From contig CM028336.1 in assembly GCA_016647705.1 (NCBI GenBank), forward strand, positions 14,702,880-14,766,879: a stretch of 64,000 nt of DNA, written 5' to 3'. The position numbers and the translations under genes were made by a program. The DNA is from Eucommia ulmoides. Its lineage: Eukaryota > Streptophyta > Magnoliopsida > Garryales > Eucommiaceae. Positions 25,901-36,970 of the stretch are shown here, piece after piece (position 1 is the first letter of the stretch; every line of letters begins with the position of its first letter). A model generated the notes under the pieces. The model ran no database searches, was not told the origin of the DNA, and saw nothing but the letters and a program-made list of their open reading frames with translations.

Positions 25901-28900
25901 TCAGTCGGTGATAATAAATAAATGTAAAGAGTAAATCGAATTTAAACTCGATATCTTTTCTAATACTTCAACCTCATAGCCGATAGTTTCCGAGATGTGA
26001 TTTGAGAAGGGGTCTTCCAAGAGAGAAAAAATTGGATCTTCATTTAAGTAACGATCTCTGAATACAACATAAGTATCTATCCTCTAACAATATCCACACA
26101 AATAAATTCATTTAAATGGTGCCTACTAATCATCTAAGAATCATATTCTACATTAAGAGATCTAAGGTAAATTCAAGCGATTATAGGGGTAGTAAGAAGC
26201 CAATTGATAGAGCAATCAAAGGAAAAGAAGACCATCCAATACAATCTTGGAGTGGCCAAAATTCATCGAGGTGGTCGGATATTAGATGGCTTCCCTCGTA
26301 AAAATACCGTTCAGGATTCAAAATTCTGGATCCCTTCGGTGGCGTTTGGTAACCGTTTCTGTTTCCATTCCAGTAGTTGGATGAGAATAGGATGGGATGG
26401 AATGGGATGGGATGAGAATTTTGTTTTCTTCTTGGGAATAGAATCGCGTTTGGTAACGATAATTTTTTTATTTTTTTTTGTTTTGGGAAGGGAATTGTGT
26501 TTGGTAACGATTTTTTTTTTTTTTTTTTTTTTTTTTTCTGTTTCTATTTTGGCCTGACTGCGGTGGCGTCGTCGCCGGCGACAGCCTGACAGCGGTGGCA
26601 AGTGGGTGACAGTGGCCGGCGGTCGGAAGTGGCCGAAAAATTTCCGGCCGGACGGTGATCGGCGGCGGCGGCCAGCGGACGATGGTCGGCCGGCGGGTGA
26701 ACAGTGACCATGTGTTTTGGGAATAAAATGGGAATAATGAGAAACAACTTTTTTTTATTTCTCATTTCTTAAGAAAAAAGTAGACACAATTTTCAAATGG
26801 GCATGAAATGGAAACGGAAACAAAAATTACCAAACGTTATTCCCAAACAGAATTCCCAAAAATCTGGGAATGGAATGAAAATTTCTGAAATGGAAATTGT
26901 TACCAAACGGGGCCTTCTTTACCCTATTTTCACTTTGGCCCCTAAACTTTTAAACAGTTCAATATTACTATTCATTCTTTTTTCAAGGACTATGTAAACT
27001 TCATTCTTCATTGAGTGTCACCCATTAAGTTCGTATCAAAAGCTGAAGGGTTAGAAACAATTTTACTAATCAATTAAAATTAAAACAATTTCAATTTACC
27101 TCTTTTGTAAAGAGCACTTCTTTACAAAATCTTTACTATGAGTCATGTTTACTCACATAGTATAGTTATATCCAGTTGATAGAAATTTAATAAGATAATC
27201 CATTCAAATGTAATTATCATGCAATTTGATCTCTCAATCTTATGTCGCGAAAGAACCAACAGGGCGAGATAAAGTTAAACCACTAGTTTGGTCATTGTTC
27301 TTTATCCATGATTTAGTTGATTATACCAATTAGAATCTCATTTTAATTATTATCCTGCTTTGGCCAAAGACTTCAAGTAAATTAGGTCCGATCACATAGG
27401 ACATTGCTAACGGGCAATAGATCATTTCTTGCATACTTGAATAATCATATGTATATCCCATGATATCAAATGAATATCTTAAAGTCGCGTGGTTAGAGTA
27501 CAACACTTCGTATTATCAAAGTGTAAGAGCGCATACACATGACAAACCATACCTCAAGTCAAAATATCACATGCACTATTACAACTCATATGTTCTATTT
27601 TGACCTTAAGCAATATTATCCATATAGAATATCAAGTATAGTAACGTTCAGGCACTCATTAACACTTAAAAAGTCTCCTTTGTGGTGGTTCCAATATCTC
27701 ATACCAATGGCCTTGAGATTGACCATTATCAATAAAGAAAACAGCCCCACAAGCCAACATATCCAGATTATTAAGCAACAATTAATAAACCTAGAACCGG
27801 GAACAATTTAGGATGTCCAATAACCAAATGTCTACGATCTCACTCCTTTTTAATCTCATTAAAAAATTTAGATATATCAATTGAATATCCAAGTCATCTT
27901 GACAACCATATAATACATGCATAGTGATATGTAAAATAACAGGATGATATGTGAAATACCTAGTTTTCTCTTTTTGATTATTTAATTACTTGAGATTATT
28001 TTCAGTAATAAACCGTATGGGATCGTCTATAGGACTTATCCCCAATAACTTCTATCACCCAAAAGAACAAAAAATGTTTGTTTCTAAACATGCAGAGTTC
28101 CTATAGAATTTGCCCCTCAAGAAATTCAGCTCTGGTAAAAGATAGATTTGATAGAGGTGTCAGACACCGAGCAAGGCGAATAAACTAACAATGCGGGGCC
28201 AACCATATTAAATGCATCTAGTACACAACCTTCTTGTAAATTGAGTAGAACCTCTACTCATCTTGATAGCTATCTGAGATATCTTGGACAAAAGAATACA
28301 AAGTACTGCTAGTGGGAGATAAAGACCCCGCTAACTAAAAAAAGGTGATGTTGGACATTGACAAAAAGTAATGGCAATAGCAAAGAAATCTGAAATAGAC
28401 TCCATGTAGACTAGGCCAGTTTGGGCACCTATAGATCGACCTGAGGAATCGTTCCATTGGGTGCAAATGGATCTTCAATAGGAAAAGTGGACATGTTCAA
28501 GGCAGGACTCGTGGCAAAAGAATATACTTAGCTTCAAGGGGTTTACTATAAGGAGACTTTTTTGTGGGTCGCCATGTTAAAGTCCATTAGAATCTTATTG
28601 CCCATTGCTATGTACCATGACCATGAAATTTAGTAGATGGCTATGGAGACAACTTTTGTCAAGGGAAACATAGAGGAAGCGATTTATATACGTCAACCAA
28701 AGGCTTCATAGTTGAAGACGAAAACCACAAGGTATGAAAGTTACAAAAGTCCATTCATAGTCTTAAGTAACCGCTTTGACGAGGTAGTCAAATCTTTTGG
28801 TTACCTTCAAAATATAGATAATCCATTTGTGTATAATAAATTAGATGGAAAAGCATTTAGCTTCTTTGTGTTGTATGTTGATGACATCCTATTGATTGGA

Positions 28901-31900
28901 AATGATGAATGGATGATGTTATACACTAACGCGTGGATTTATCAAACTTCTCAACAAAGGATGTGGGAGAAGCGTCATATATACTTCGTATAAAAGTCTA
29001 TAGAGAGATTTAAAAGGATCCTTGGATTATCTCAATTGGGGTACATAAATAAGGTACTGGAGTGATCTAGTATGACGAATTCGAAGAAAGGCTTTTGGCC
29101 GGTCCAACATGGTAGTCATATATCTCGGAGAATACGTCGCCTCACTCCCGAGTAGAAGGATTCGATGAGTAGGATTGCATGTGCCTCGGCAATTGGAAAT
29201 CTCATGTATATTATCCTAGGTAATAGGCCCGATATTAGTCATGTTGTAGGATTAACCAGTAGATATCATACGGATTAAGGTTTTGAACACTAGAAAATTG
29301 TGAAGTTTGTTTTCAAGTATTTAAGAAGAACTAAGGACAAATTTCTATTTTATGGAGAATGAGAACTAAGGGTCGACTGTTATACTGATTCAAGCTTTCA
29401 AAACGATATCGATAACCAAAAGTCAACATCACGATATGTATTTATCCTTAATGGCGAGATCGTTAACTAGAGGGATTGTAAAAAAATTACAACTACAAAT
29501 TCCACCACTAAGGCCGAGTACATTGCCGCATCTGATACAGTTAAGGAGGATGTTTTGTTAAAATGTTCATCGTTGAACTTGTCTTGGTTTCCAACCGTTG
29601 AGTTATTGATGCCTTTGTATTGTGACAACAATAGTGCTATAGAACTATAGCTCAAGTAAGGAAACCCAGATATCATAATAAATCCAAACACAGAGCGACA
29701 TTTCCATTCAATTAGAGAGATCATCAAAATAAATTATATAAACATTAAGAGAGTAAACACAACGAATAACATAGCAGATATACTTACTAAGGCAATAACT
29801 TTACACTAGTTAAATCGACATATCAAAAAGGTGGGTATTAGATACTCTACTAATTAGCTATAGTAATGAGAGATTTTTAGATATAAGTTTTATAGTCAAT
29901 TCTTTTTTATATTATTTAATTGTTTTATGTGTAAAAAAATTAGACCTTGAATATTAAGTTGATAATGTCTTACCTTTTAATTGTAATTAAAATAATGGAG
30001 ATCATAGAGGTTTTTATAACATATATCCTAAATGTTCCTAATTAGGTTGGATTTGTTAAAATGTGTCTTTAACAATTCAGACTAATTTGTGGGATATTTT
30101 CTTCTAAGAACAATGAGTCTCAACCATTAGTGTGAGACACAAGAACAACCAAAAAAGGGATTTAATAGAATAGTGAGGGCCTTAAACGTGATCATCCTAA
30201 ATATTCTATATGGTAGTTTTGACAATGTCAAAATGGAATATCAAAATTGTGATGGGTGTGTGATATTTAAATTTGAGGTATTGGGTAATCACATATGTGC
30301 ATTTCTATAGTTTGATAATACCGAATGTTGTATTCAAGTTTTGAATGATCAAAGGTATTAATTGGGTATAATAAAACATATGTGTGAAAATTCGAGTGTG
30401 CAAGATATGATCTATTACTCTCAGTAAAAAGGTATGTGTTTTATGTAATTCAATAAAGACTCTGGACAGAGCAGTATGACATTGAGATGAGATTTCAACT
30501 AGTGTCACACGGAAATTATATTATCAATCTTTTATGCATATGATTGAACTAGGATTTTTTTTACTTAATCTATACAATGTTGGTTCTTTCAGGAACACAA
30601 GACAAAAAGATCATATAGCGTGAAAATTAGACCTGATGAGACTTCCTTGGTGAAATTTCTATCAACTTAATACAACTATAATATGTGGGTAACATGACTC
30701 ACAGTCAGTGAAAATGTCGTGAAGAAATTATTTCTTTCCAAGGGTAAAGGTGAAATTATTTTAATTTTAATTAATTAATTATTTCTACAATCCAACTTTT
30801 CATATGAAGCTATTGGGTCACACAAATATGTAGGATGGAAGTTTGGATAGTTCTTTAAAATGAACTAGTAGTAATGTTGAACTCATTAGAAGTTTAGGGG
30901 CCAAAGTTCAATAAAGAGGAAATAAAAAAAATAAAAAAAGAAAGAAAGAAGAAAAGAAAAAGGAGTCTTTAAGGGTTTTAACTTGGATAGTCTATAATTA
31001 GGGCTAAGCTATACAATGGACTCCAATGACAGAAAATTCAGACACCCACCTATTTTCCAACATTGTTCTTACAGTTTTGTTTTGTACTACAACCTAGAAT
31101 CAAATTCGAGCTATCTTTAGATCTATAGATTAAGAATTTGATTCTTAGATATTTTAGATGTTATTAATGCAGAGTTCCTCGTGTGGATATTATTAGAGGT
31201 GAGACATTTGTATCGCTTTTAGGATAAATGAATCAGAGTTCATTTCAGAATTAGTGCATGCCGCTCTTTGAAGAGTCGATACAAATCATGTCTCAAGAAC
31301 TAATGGATGGCCAAGAGGCTGAAGTGCATGGAAAGGTATTAGTATTTTTTATTGTATTAGATTTTGCTTATATATTTATTTTGTATATGTTAATATGGAC
31401 ATATTCAGGCTTAGGCAATTATGGATATAAATATTGATTTAATTTTTTGTACTCTGCTGTATAAATGTAGCAATTTTGATAACTGATTCCTTCATTATGC
31501 TCGTTAAATGGGTCATGTGGTCCTCTTTCCTTAAAAAGTGGGATTCAATAATTGTCCCGGAGCAATGGGTCAAGGCTCAATCTATGGGTATGCAACCCTC
31601 CTCTTCAGTAATATCGAAACTAAATCTTGTGTAGGCTCGAGTAGGATCCTCGGGAAGATTAACTCTCGGGATCATCTATGATCTTGGTCTTTAGTTGTAT
31701 TCCATTGGTTCTTGATAGAATCCTCGGGTCCTAATGAGTTATGTTCGGGATATTGAGTTTTGCCCATGAGTTTAAGTTGCACGTTTAATCGGCGTTCTTG
31801 AAATATTCATCATCAATTGTAATAAACAAGGAAGATGAAAAATATAGTAGAATTATACTTTTACTCCCTAACATGTTAGTATTTTGACATATGAAAGGCT

Positions 31901-34422
31901 CCCTTTTGATTTTAAGGGAAGTAAAGGAAGTTTGCTAAACAAAAATGGTTAACATCATCATTCTACATTAATTAACGGAAGGGGTTCTATTTTAATGACA
32001 AAACCAAATTTCGAAGGAAATAAAATTAATTTTTGAAAAAGCCAGAGGTCTATATGTCTTTTGGACGAACCGAAAGGGGTCCAAGTGTAATTAAATAACA
32101 TCATTAGTAATTATAAGTTAAAAAAAAGGTGTACCTTGTCCAGCACCATGAGCACTAGAAAATATCGATGCGAGAGCGAAGGGAATGCTGTACGTCACCT
32201 GCACGGAGAGAGTGATACTGATAGAGAGAGATCCCACTTAATTTTCTCTCTATTTTATTTTAGTTAATTTATTTTATTTTTAATTAATACACAAATATAT
32301 AATTAATTTTTTTTTATCTATAATTAAATTACTTAAAAATAAATAAGTGTGATTCAAAAGATATTTTTATCCAAAAATAGATATTGGTATAATTTAATTA
32401 AATTAAAATTTATTAGCTTACAAAAGTAAATAAAAATTATGATTATTTATTTGTTATTTTATAGTATATTAGAAAAAGTTAATTTATAAAAATATTATTT
32501 TATTTTTCTGATTATATTTGTAATTTTTAATAGAATAAAACGTCATGACTTGTTCAAATTATGTGTTTGTTCTTAAATATTACTAATAAAATGATATCCA
32601 TACATTATGTTCTTCAGTAATAAGAAATTATTACAATTTTTTCTACACTCGTGTACATGGGTCTAAAACTAATATATTTTAAGGATAGAATAATTGAAAA
32701 ATTAAATCAAATTACAGGTAAAGACACAATCCGGGTTGCAAATTTTATGTTGAAATTAACAATGAAATTTGTTACAAAATAAATTAAAAAGTTAAAAATC
32801 AATTAATTTTTTATTTTTTTTTTGTAATAAAATAAAATATTCCTTTTTCAAATGGGCAACGAATTTTTTTTTTTTTTGTTTGGTTTGGTTTTGTTTCACT
32901 TCATCACGTGAAACGTACTGCGGCACCTGCATGTCTAGAAAAACCAACAGTAGCAACGGAATTACGCCTATTATTAATTAGGAAGCAGGTGGAACCGTCG
33001 AAACAGAACTTACCGCAAGAGGGATGCCCAAAACGGCAAAGAGAACAAGTGCTCCAACCTTGACACCGAGCACCGGTGGCAATAAGGTGACGCCGCCTTC
33101 GCCTGCATCGGTGAATCGCCTTGTCGAATCCGCTAGTTTGGTGACCACAACCGTCATCGCCAGGCATATAGCCAGCAAGATGTTGACGCAGCCCCACAAC
33201 CTCTTTACCCCGCCGATCCCACGCGCCAGGAAGTCGACGCCCAGGGACATCAACCCCAGCACCACCGAGTTGAGCATCAGTCCCAACGCGCCTGCGCGGA
33301 CGCCAAGGTCGTACAGCCTCCCAAGACTACCCTCCCCAACCTGGCCTCCGTAGACCTCTTTTCCCATCCAATCAGTGTCGAACAACAGGAATGGAAACCA
33401 ACCAATCCAATTGAGGCACGTTACTAAAAGAAGGACCCACATGGGCCTGGGCAAATCTTTCAAGGCACCCAGTATTTCACCAAAGAAGCGCACCTTCGCC
33501 TTCCGTACCTCGTCGGTCTCCTCCCCTTCACCGGCTTTTCCCGGCGCCGGTGACGAATGTGTATCTTCCCGCACCATAGTGAAAGCCAAGGTTGTCAGGG
33601 TCAATAGAAGAGATATGGAGAGAAAGAAACAGCTCTTCAGGTTCGCGCAGTACACATCGCATGCCTTCGTTCTGGTGAATGGGAATATCTTGTAGAGGCG
33701 AGTGTAAGAGCCGGCGGCGAAGCCGAGAACGTTACCGACGGCCATGAAGAAGGAGAAGAAGGCGTTGGCGGCACGTGTTTTGCTCTGGCTTCCGCCGGAG
33801 AGATCGGCCAGAAGGGCCCGGCAAGGACCCTGAAACGAGACCAAGCGGAAGTCAAACCAAAAAATCTAGAAATTTTCAAAGAAAATCTTGTTTCCTCTCA
33901 TTTGTCACTGTCGTTATACTTCCTAATAATTCCTTAATTGCGGAGGTTTTACGTTACCTGTAACATGTTATTGGCAACATCAAGGATCCAAAAGCCAACA
34001 ACAAAGAAAGCGACAGCACGGGGTTTCGGGGTCTTGATGGAGTCACCGGCCATATGGCCGAGGTCCGCGGCGTAACCAATTAGAAAAACAGCAATACAAA
34101 CGAGGCAAGCGCCGCCAGCAATGAAGGGTCTCCGACGGCCAAACCTTGACTTGCAGTTATCGCTGTAGTACCCAACGAGCGGCTGTACAAGCATGCCGGA
34201 GACGGGACCGCAGAGCCAAATAAAAGCGGCCCATTTGTGGGGAATCCCGAGGAGCTGAACGTACGGCGTCAGGAGGGAGAGCTGTAGCGCCCACCCAAAC
34301 TGGACTCCGGCGGCTATCGAAGCCACCAGAATCGTCATTCTCAGTGGCGTTTGTGGTGCCTTTTCCTCTGGTTTGTGTGATTGTGGGGATGATAGGCCTC
34401 CTTGTTGCCTATTGTCCGCCAT
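19787..34422 (-). CDS. Sucrose/H+ symporter (SUT1/SUC2-like), five exons, intact frame
   Basis: A proton-coupled sucrose carrier of the plasma membrane, MFS/GPH family, with 12 expected membrane segments; the type I dicot clade includes phloem-loading carriers. Exons on the minus strand: 33958-34422, 33014-33829, 32135-32198, 23059-23102, 19787-19966. They total 1569 nt, i.e. 522 residues plus stop, the usual family length. Signature parts: TM1 [20 protein letters not shown] (41-60); the family histidine in GIPHKW (His62); the loop 2-3 motif RFGRRRPF (93-100); [16 protein letters not shown] across the exon 1/2 joint; [31 protein letters not shown] near the C terminus. The start is the Met after an in-frame 5' leader, where homologues begin. 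Exons are GC-rich against AT-rich introns. Introns 3 and 4 are packed with transposons, yet every splice site is GT-AG and all phases agree. The transported sugar is inferred from the family. Confidence 0.95.
19967..23058 (-). other. Sucrose transporter intron 4 (about 3.1 kb)
   Basis: It carries a plus-strand Copia gag fragment (20240-21290). The rest (21300-23058) is AT-rich, with homopolymer runs at about 22809 and no gene or paired termini that I can see. Confidence 0.85.
20240..21290 (+). pseudogene. Copia (SIRE/Maximus-like) gag C-terminal fragment
   Basis: A Leu/Lys/Glu-rich stretch ([20 protein letters not shown], about 20500-20565) resembles the coiled-coil end of SIRE-type gag. It is followed at about 20845 by a zinc-knuckle-like [15 protein letters not shown] in another frame. 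Stops and frameshifts are frequent. No LTR, RT or integrase follows, so it is an isolated fragment inside intron 4. Confidence 0.6.
23059..23102 (-). CDS. Sucrose transporter exon 4 (44 nt micro-exon)
   Basis: The acceptor CTCACAG and donor CAG/GTACTA flank [15 protein letters not shown], one of the most conserved peptides of the family. The phase 1 entry completes the Gly begun in exon 3 and the exit is phase 0. It lies about 9.0 kb from exon 3. Confidence 0.93.
23662..24336. mobile_element. MITE copy 1, 675 bp, TSD TAA, GC-rich core
   Basis: The termini GGTGGCGTTTGGTAACCGTT and AACGGTTACCAAACGGGGCC are inverted repeats. Flanks TAA at 23659-23661 and 24337-24339 give a 3 bp duplication. The TIR and TSD type fit PIF/Harbinger-like non-autonomous elements. 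The core (about 23860-24130) is very rich in CCGG and GGCG in an AT-rich region; open frames across it on both strands are compositional. Confidence 0.85.
25836..28050 (-). mobile_element. Inverted solo LTR related to the Copia-3 LTR
   Basis: Reverse-complemented, this stretch follows the same order of landmarks as the LTR at 29838-31507: TTCTATATGG, TTTGATAATACNRARTGTTG, TTGGTTCTTTC, AAATTTCTATCAACT, AAGTTTAGGGGCCAAAGT, GTGTGGATATTRTTAGAGG. It interrupts the Copia-3 integrase C terminus and itself carries MITE copy 2. Its 3' end (plus left) is at about 25836 (TGTGAACGC). The other end is placed where coding resumes; no clean TSD was found. Confidence 0.68.
26338..26914. mobile_element. MITE copy 2, 577 bp, TSD TTC
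   Basis: Same family as 23662-24336: GGTGGCGTTTGGTAACCGTT on the left and TTACCAAACGGGGCC on the right, flanked by TTC at 26335-26337 and 26915-26917. The core is shorter but again CCGGCC/GCGGCG-rich (about 26560-26700). A T-run of about 25 lies at 26513-26537. Confidence 0.85.
29838..31507 (+). repeat. 3' LTR of Copia-3
   Basis: It follows the RNase H remnant and a purine tract. It is identified by its landmark-by-landmark match to the inverted copy at 25836-28050. The 3' end near 31507 (ATTATGCTCGTTAAA) is set by that alignment and is approximate. Confidence 0.65.
32135..32198 (-). CDS. Sucrose transporter exon 3 (64 nt)
   Basis: The acceptor GTGCAG/GTG opens [13 protein letters not shown] and the exon ends GGACAAG/GTACAC in phase 1. 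The peptide continues LGIPLA of exon 2 exactly as in known sucrose transporters (residues 428-448 plus one base). Confidence 0.93.
33014..33829 (-). CDS. Sucrose transporter exon 2
   Basis: 816 nt coding residues 156-427, from [10 protein letters not shown] to LGIPLA. The acceptor is TTTCAG/GGT and the donor GCG/GTAAGT, phase 0 at both ends. It contains the central cytoplasmic loop ([17 protein letters not shown]) and the conserved [20 protein letters not shown]. Intron 1 upstream is 128 bp. Confidence 0.95.
33958..34422 (-). CDS. Sucrose transporter exon 1
   Basis: Codes residues 1-155, from MADNRQQGG to NNMLQ, and ends CAG/GTAACG in phase 0. It covers the hydrophilic N terminus and about four membrane segments, with the RFGRRRPF loop motif. 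Confidence 0.95.
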
Positions 34423-34657
34423 TTTCAAACCACAACAATCTTCACGTTTTTGCTGAACAGGCACGCCCAAACGTGAAGAGGGCCACACACACACTGTGTC
34501 TCTAAAATAACACAAAGCGCACACACAAACACACACTGTATCCTCCCATCGAGAACCACGCGGCGTCGCTCTTCACCAACAAACACGCACAGGCTCTGCT
34601 TTCTATATCTATACAGAAAACACCCTAGATATGTTGTTCCTTTATTCGAATTAAGGG

Positions 34658-34663
34658 TTTATA
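34658..34663 (-). promoter_or_regulatory. Candidate TATA box of the sucrose transporter
   Basis: GGATATAAACCC on the minus strand, about 236 bp upstream of the ATG. A second weaker AT motif (TATAGATATAGAAAGC) lies about 50 bp closer. The leader between is rich in GTGTGT on the coding strand (ACACAC on plus, about 34480-34535). Position alone supports this. Confidence 0.35.
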
Positions 34664-34904
34664 TCCATTACTTCTATTGTCATTTCGGCGAAAACGACAA
34701 ATCTCTCATACACTAAATTCCAGCCAATTTTTTGATCGAATATTTATTTTAAATAAATCACATATAACCTCACTAAAAAAAAACAAAAAAAAAAAACAAA
34801 CAACTTTTGTTTTTCAAATAATTCACTAACTACCCAAATTAAAAAAAAAAAAACCCATATATTTTTCACCTTTTTGTTTTTAAACAAAATAAAATAAAAT
34901 TATG

Positions 34905-35410
34905 TCTTTCTTTCACTTAAGTAGAGTCAACTACATAAATCCGTTTATGATCGATCAAAGGTCATCCCCTCATTCAAATTTAATATCATCAAATCAATTT
35001 TAATAATTTCGTCTCAAATCTTTTTAGGTCTACCTCTCTCTTTAGTAACCCCTAAACTTGAACTAAATTGTATTTTTTCACTAATGTTTCTATGAGTCTT
35101 TTATGCACATATCCAAATAGTCGTAAATAATTTTCTCTCATATTCTCTTCAATAGCTATTATTTCTAAATTCTCTCTAATAATTTAATTTTTAATTTTTC
35201 CACTTATCTATCATAGTATCTTGATTTCTGTCACACTAATTTTGTAAACATGTTTCGTGTTTACCATTTAACATTTTGAATCATACAGAATCGTCAGTCT
35301 TATTTTAGTGTTTTAGAACTTTCTTTTGAGTTTCAATAGTGTCATATGATCACATATAACCCTTACTACACTTCACTTTAGTCATCTTGCATTGACTATA
35401 TGAGTAACAT
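34905..35410 (-). pseudogene. LINE (L1-type) reverse transcriptase C-terminal remnant
   Basis: Minus strand, several frames: NMRENYLRLFGYVHKR (about 35090-35140), then ERGRPKKI and DEIIKIDLMILNLNEG (about 34955-35050) and MTFDRS. This is the order of the familiar plant LINE tail with MRENRLRWFGHV, RGRPKKTW and DR-W. Frames shift repeatedly. It lies about 0.5 kb upstream of the sucrose transporter start, in the same orientation. Confidence 0.7.
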
Positions 35411-35439
35411 TTCTCGGTGTAGGTTTAAACAAAATAAAA

Positions 35440-36100
35440 TAAATAAATAAAAATATTGGAGTGTGATACTTCTAAGTCTTGATTCGTGCAAAAACAAATT
35501 TGAAAAATCTCAAAATGATTTAGTTTTGAAAAACAAGTCTCTTGAACATGATGAATCGTGCTTTTAAACACTACAGTTAAAAACGTTTTGCATTGAAGAT
35601 GAGTCAAAAGGTCTAAAATTTGACTATCCATATATGGAAAAGAAAATGTAAAGTCTTGAAGTAAACAACTGAGGCTTACTTCACTCTCTTGAGCTCACTA
35701 GAAAAGACCTAGATGATCTCCGTGAAAAAGCAACTCCTAAAAGGAATAAACAACTGAAATGTTATTTTTGCCACAATAATGATCACTATCCAATTCCATG
35801 TCGCGTACAAATTAAACTCACTAATAAGAAAGAACCCAACAAAATGAGTACTTAGACAAAACTCTAAATATGTTGCATGGTATACTTAGAAAAAACTCTA
35901 AAACATGAATTAAAGAGCCAGAGGAGTGATGCACAACCAAATCACAAAGAAAAAGGAAAGGAAGTAGAAAGCGATCATAGTCATCCGCACACCTCTCGAG
36001 AAAACTCAATCCTACAATAGGATGACGGTAAATTATGTAACTATGTTCTTGACTTTATCAAGTTTGTAAAAGAGATAGGTGTCTGACTTGCTAATTAGGC
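35440..36100 (+). pseudogene. Copia (SIRE/Maximus-like) gag fragment with zinc knuckle
   Basis: A plus-strand patchwork frame has a coiled-coil-like stretch (ELTRKDLDDLREKATPK, about 35695) followed by CYFCHNNDHYPIPC (about 35760), a proper CX2CX4HX4C knuckle, and a Lys/Glu/His-rich tail. Related in type to the fragment in intron 4, but not a close copy. About 36110-36380 continues without a clear domain. Confidence 0.68.
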
Positions 36101-36379
36101 AAGTGAACCATTGGTCCTTAGACAAAATTGAGAAGAGAATCATGCAATAGGATATAGACTTTTTAATTGCTTATGTGTGCCTTATCCTTTCTTGAAAAAC
36201 ATATTGCACATCAATAAAAAAATGTAAACTCAAGTGAAACTAATTTGCAAATGAATTATGTGCTCCCAAAGAATGTGACTCATTTCTTGGCTCGAATGGA
36301 GTGTAAAATATCAATGGTTAAAATTAATTTTTTCCTTAACGAGAATCAACTTGAATTCAATTGAGTTGATATAATTAAT

Positions 36380-36970
36380 AATGGTGGTGAATTTGGTCCT
36401 AGGCTGCCCACTCTGAAAGTCCAAATGACCCATCGCCAAATACGTGGGTCGTGACTGTTTTGGACTTAGGCCCATTACCTCTAGTAGGCCAAAATCCCCG
36501 GGGAGAAGTGCGATGCCTTCGGGAGAGCTTAGGGTCTACCTTCGAAAATGGTCAGGCCACCAGGTGCAATGAGTGCAGCAGTAACTGCCAAAGGGTGACT
36601 CACACCAAATCAACAGAGAATATTCGTCTTATATAGAGGATGAGTAAAAGGTAGAGCAATCATTACGCCATAATAGAATTGGTGACAAGGCACTCAATTC
36701 TCTCTCCAAAATCGGTCAAGGATCGTATAAATTCCTGGGTAAGATAAGGGTTCAGGGTACGATGTTCAACGTCCTATCACTCAACGTTACATCTGGCGTT
36801 TAATTCCATATTTCTCTCCACCGAACACTTACTCTCACGCTGGAGGTCCTTTGTTGGGATCCAACCCCCTAGTGTCAAGGATTTGTGCAGGAACCCTCTA
36901 AAGACAGCAGGACTGAGGTAAGCGAGGAAAGATCTATAAATTTATTGTGTTACCATTTTTGGCAATATCA
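36380..36970 (+). repeat. 3' part of a Tat-lineage Gypsy 5' LTR
   Basis: The stretch resembles the end of dicot Tat LTRs (ACTTACTCTCACGCTGGAGG, TTGTTGGGATCCAACCCCC) and ends ATATCA directly before a Gypsy-type PBS. The 5' limit was not found, so the start is approximate. Confidence 0.6.

Larger units (their letters stand above)
25080..29830 (+). pseudogene. Copia-3 pol remnant (INT-RT-RNaseH)
   Basis: Integrase: [19 protein letters not shown] (about 25204) and [14 protein letters not shown] (about 25390); the C-terminal part [19 protein letters not shown] from about 25573 and RKFVGIS near 25775. After the insert, [19 protein letters not shown] (about 28049) restores the integrase end. RT has [14 protein letters not shown] at about 28864 (YVDD kept). 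RNase H has [20 protein letters not shown] (about 29373) and [12 protein letters not shown] (about 29508), then ADILTKA (about 29776). Stops are frequent; it cannot code a complete product. Confidence 0.82.
25080..31507 (+). mobile_element. Copia-3: 5'-truncated Copia with 3' LTR, in intron 3
   Basis: The plus-strand pol is readable from the pre-integrase region (about 25080) to RNase H (about 29830), followed by a purine stretch (AAAAAGGTGGGTA) and an LTR to about 31507. No 5' LTR, gag or PBS was found to the left. Pol is split between the integrase C terminus and RT by an inverted solo LTR. The element is antisense to the transporter. Confidence 0.78.
23103..32134 (-). other. Sucrose transporter intron 3 (about 9.0 kb, TE-filled)
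   Basis: Bounded by the donor GTACAC at 32134 and the acceptor CACAG at 23103. It contains MITE copy 1 (23662-24336), Copia-3 with its 3' LTR (about 25080-31507), an inverted solo LTR (about 25836-28050) and MITE copy 2 (26338-26914). About 23110-23660, 24340-25080 and 31508-32134 hold no recognised feature and may be original intron. Confidence 0.88.

Noticed and set aside
31280-31340. Possible plus-strand exon ([15 protein letters not shown]) with a GT downstream
   Set aside because: It aligns with the inverted LTR copy at 25836-28050 and is therefore LTR sequence.
33024-33695. Plus-strand open frames of 106-109 codons
   Set aside because: They lie antisense to sucrose transporter exon 2 and have no recognisable protein; they result from GC-rich codons.
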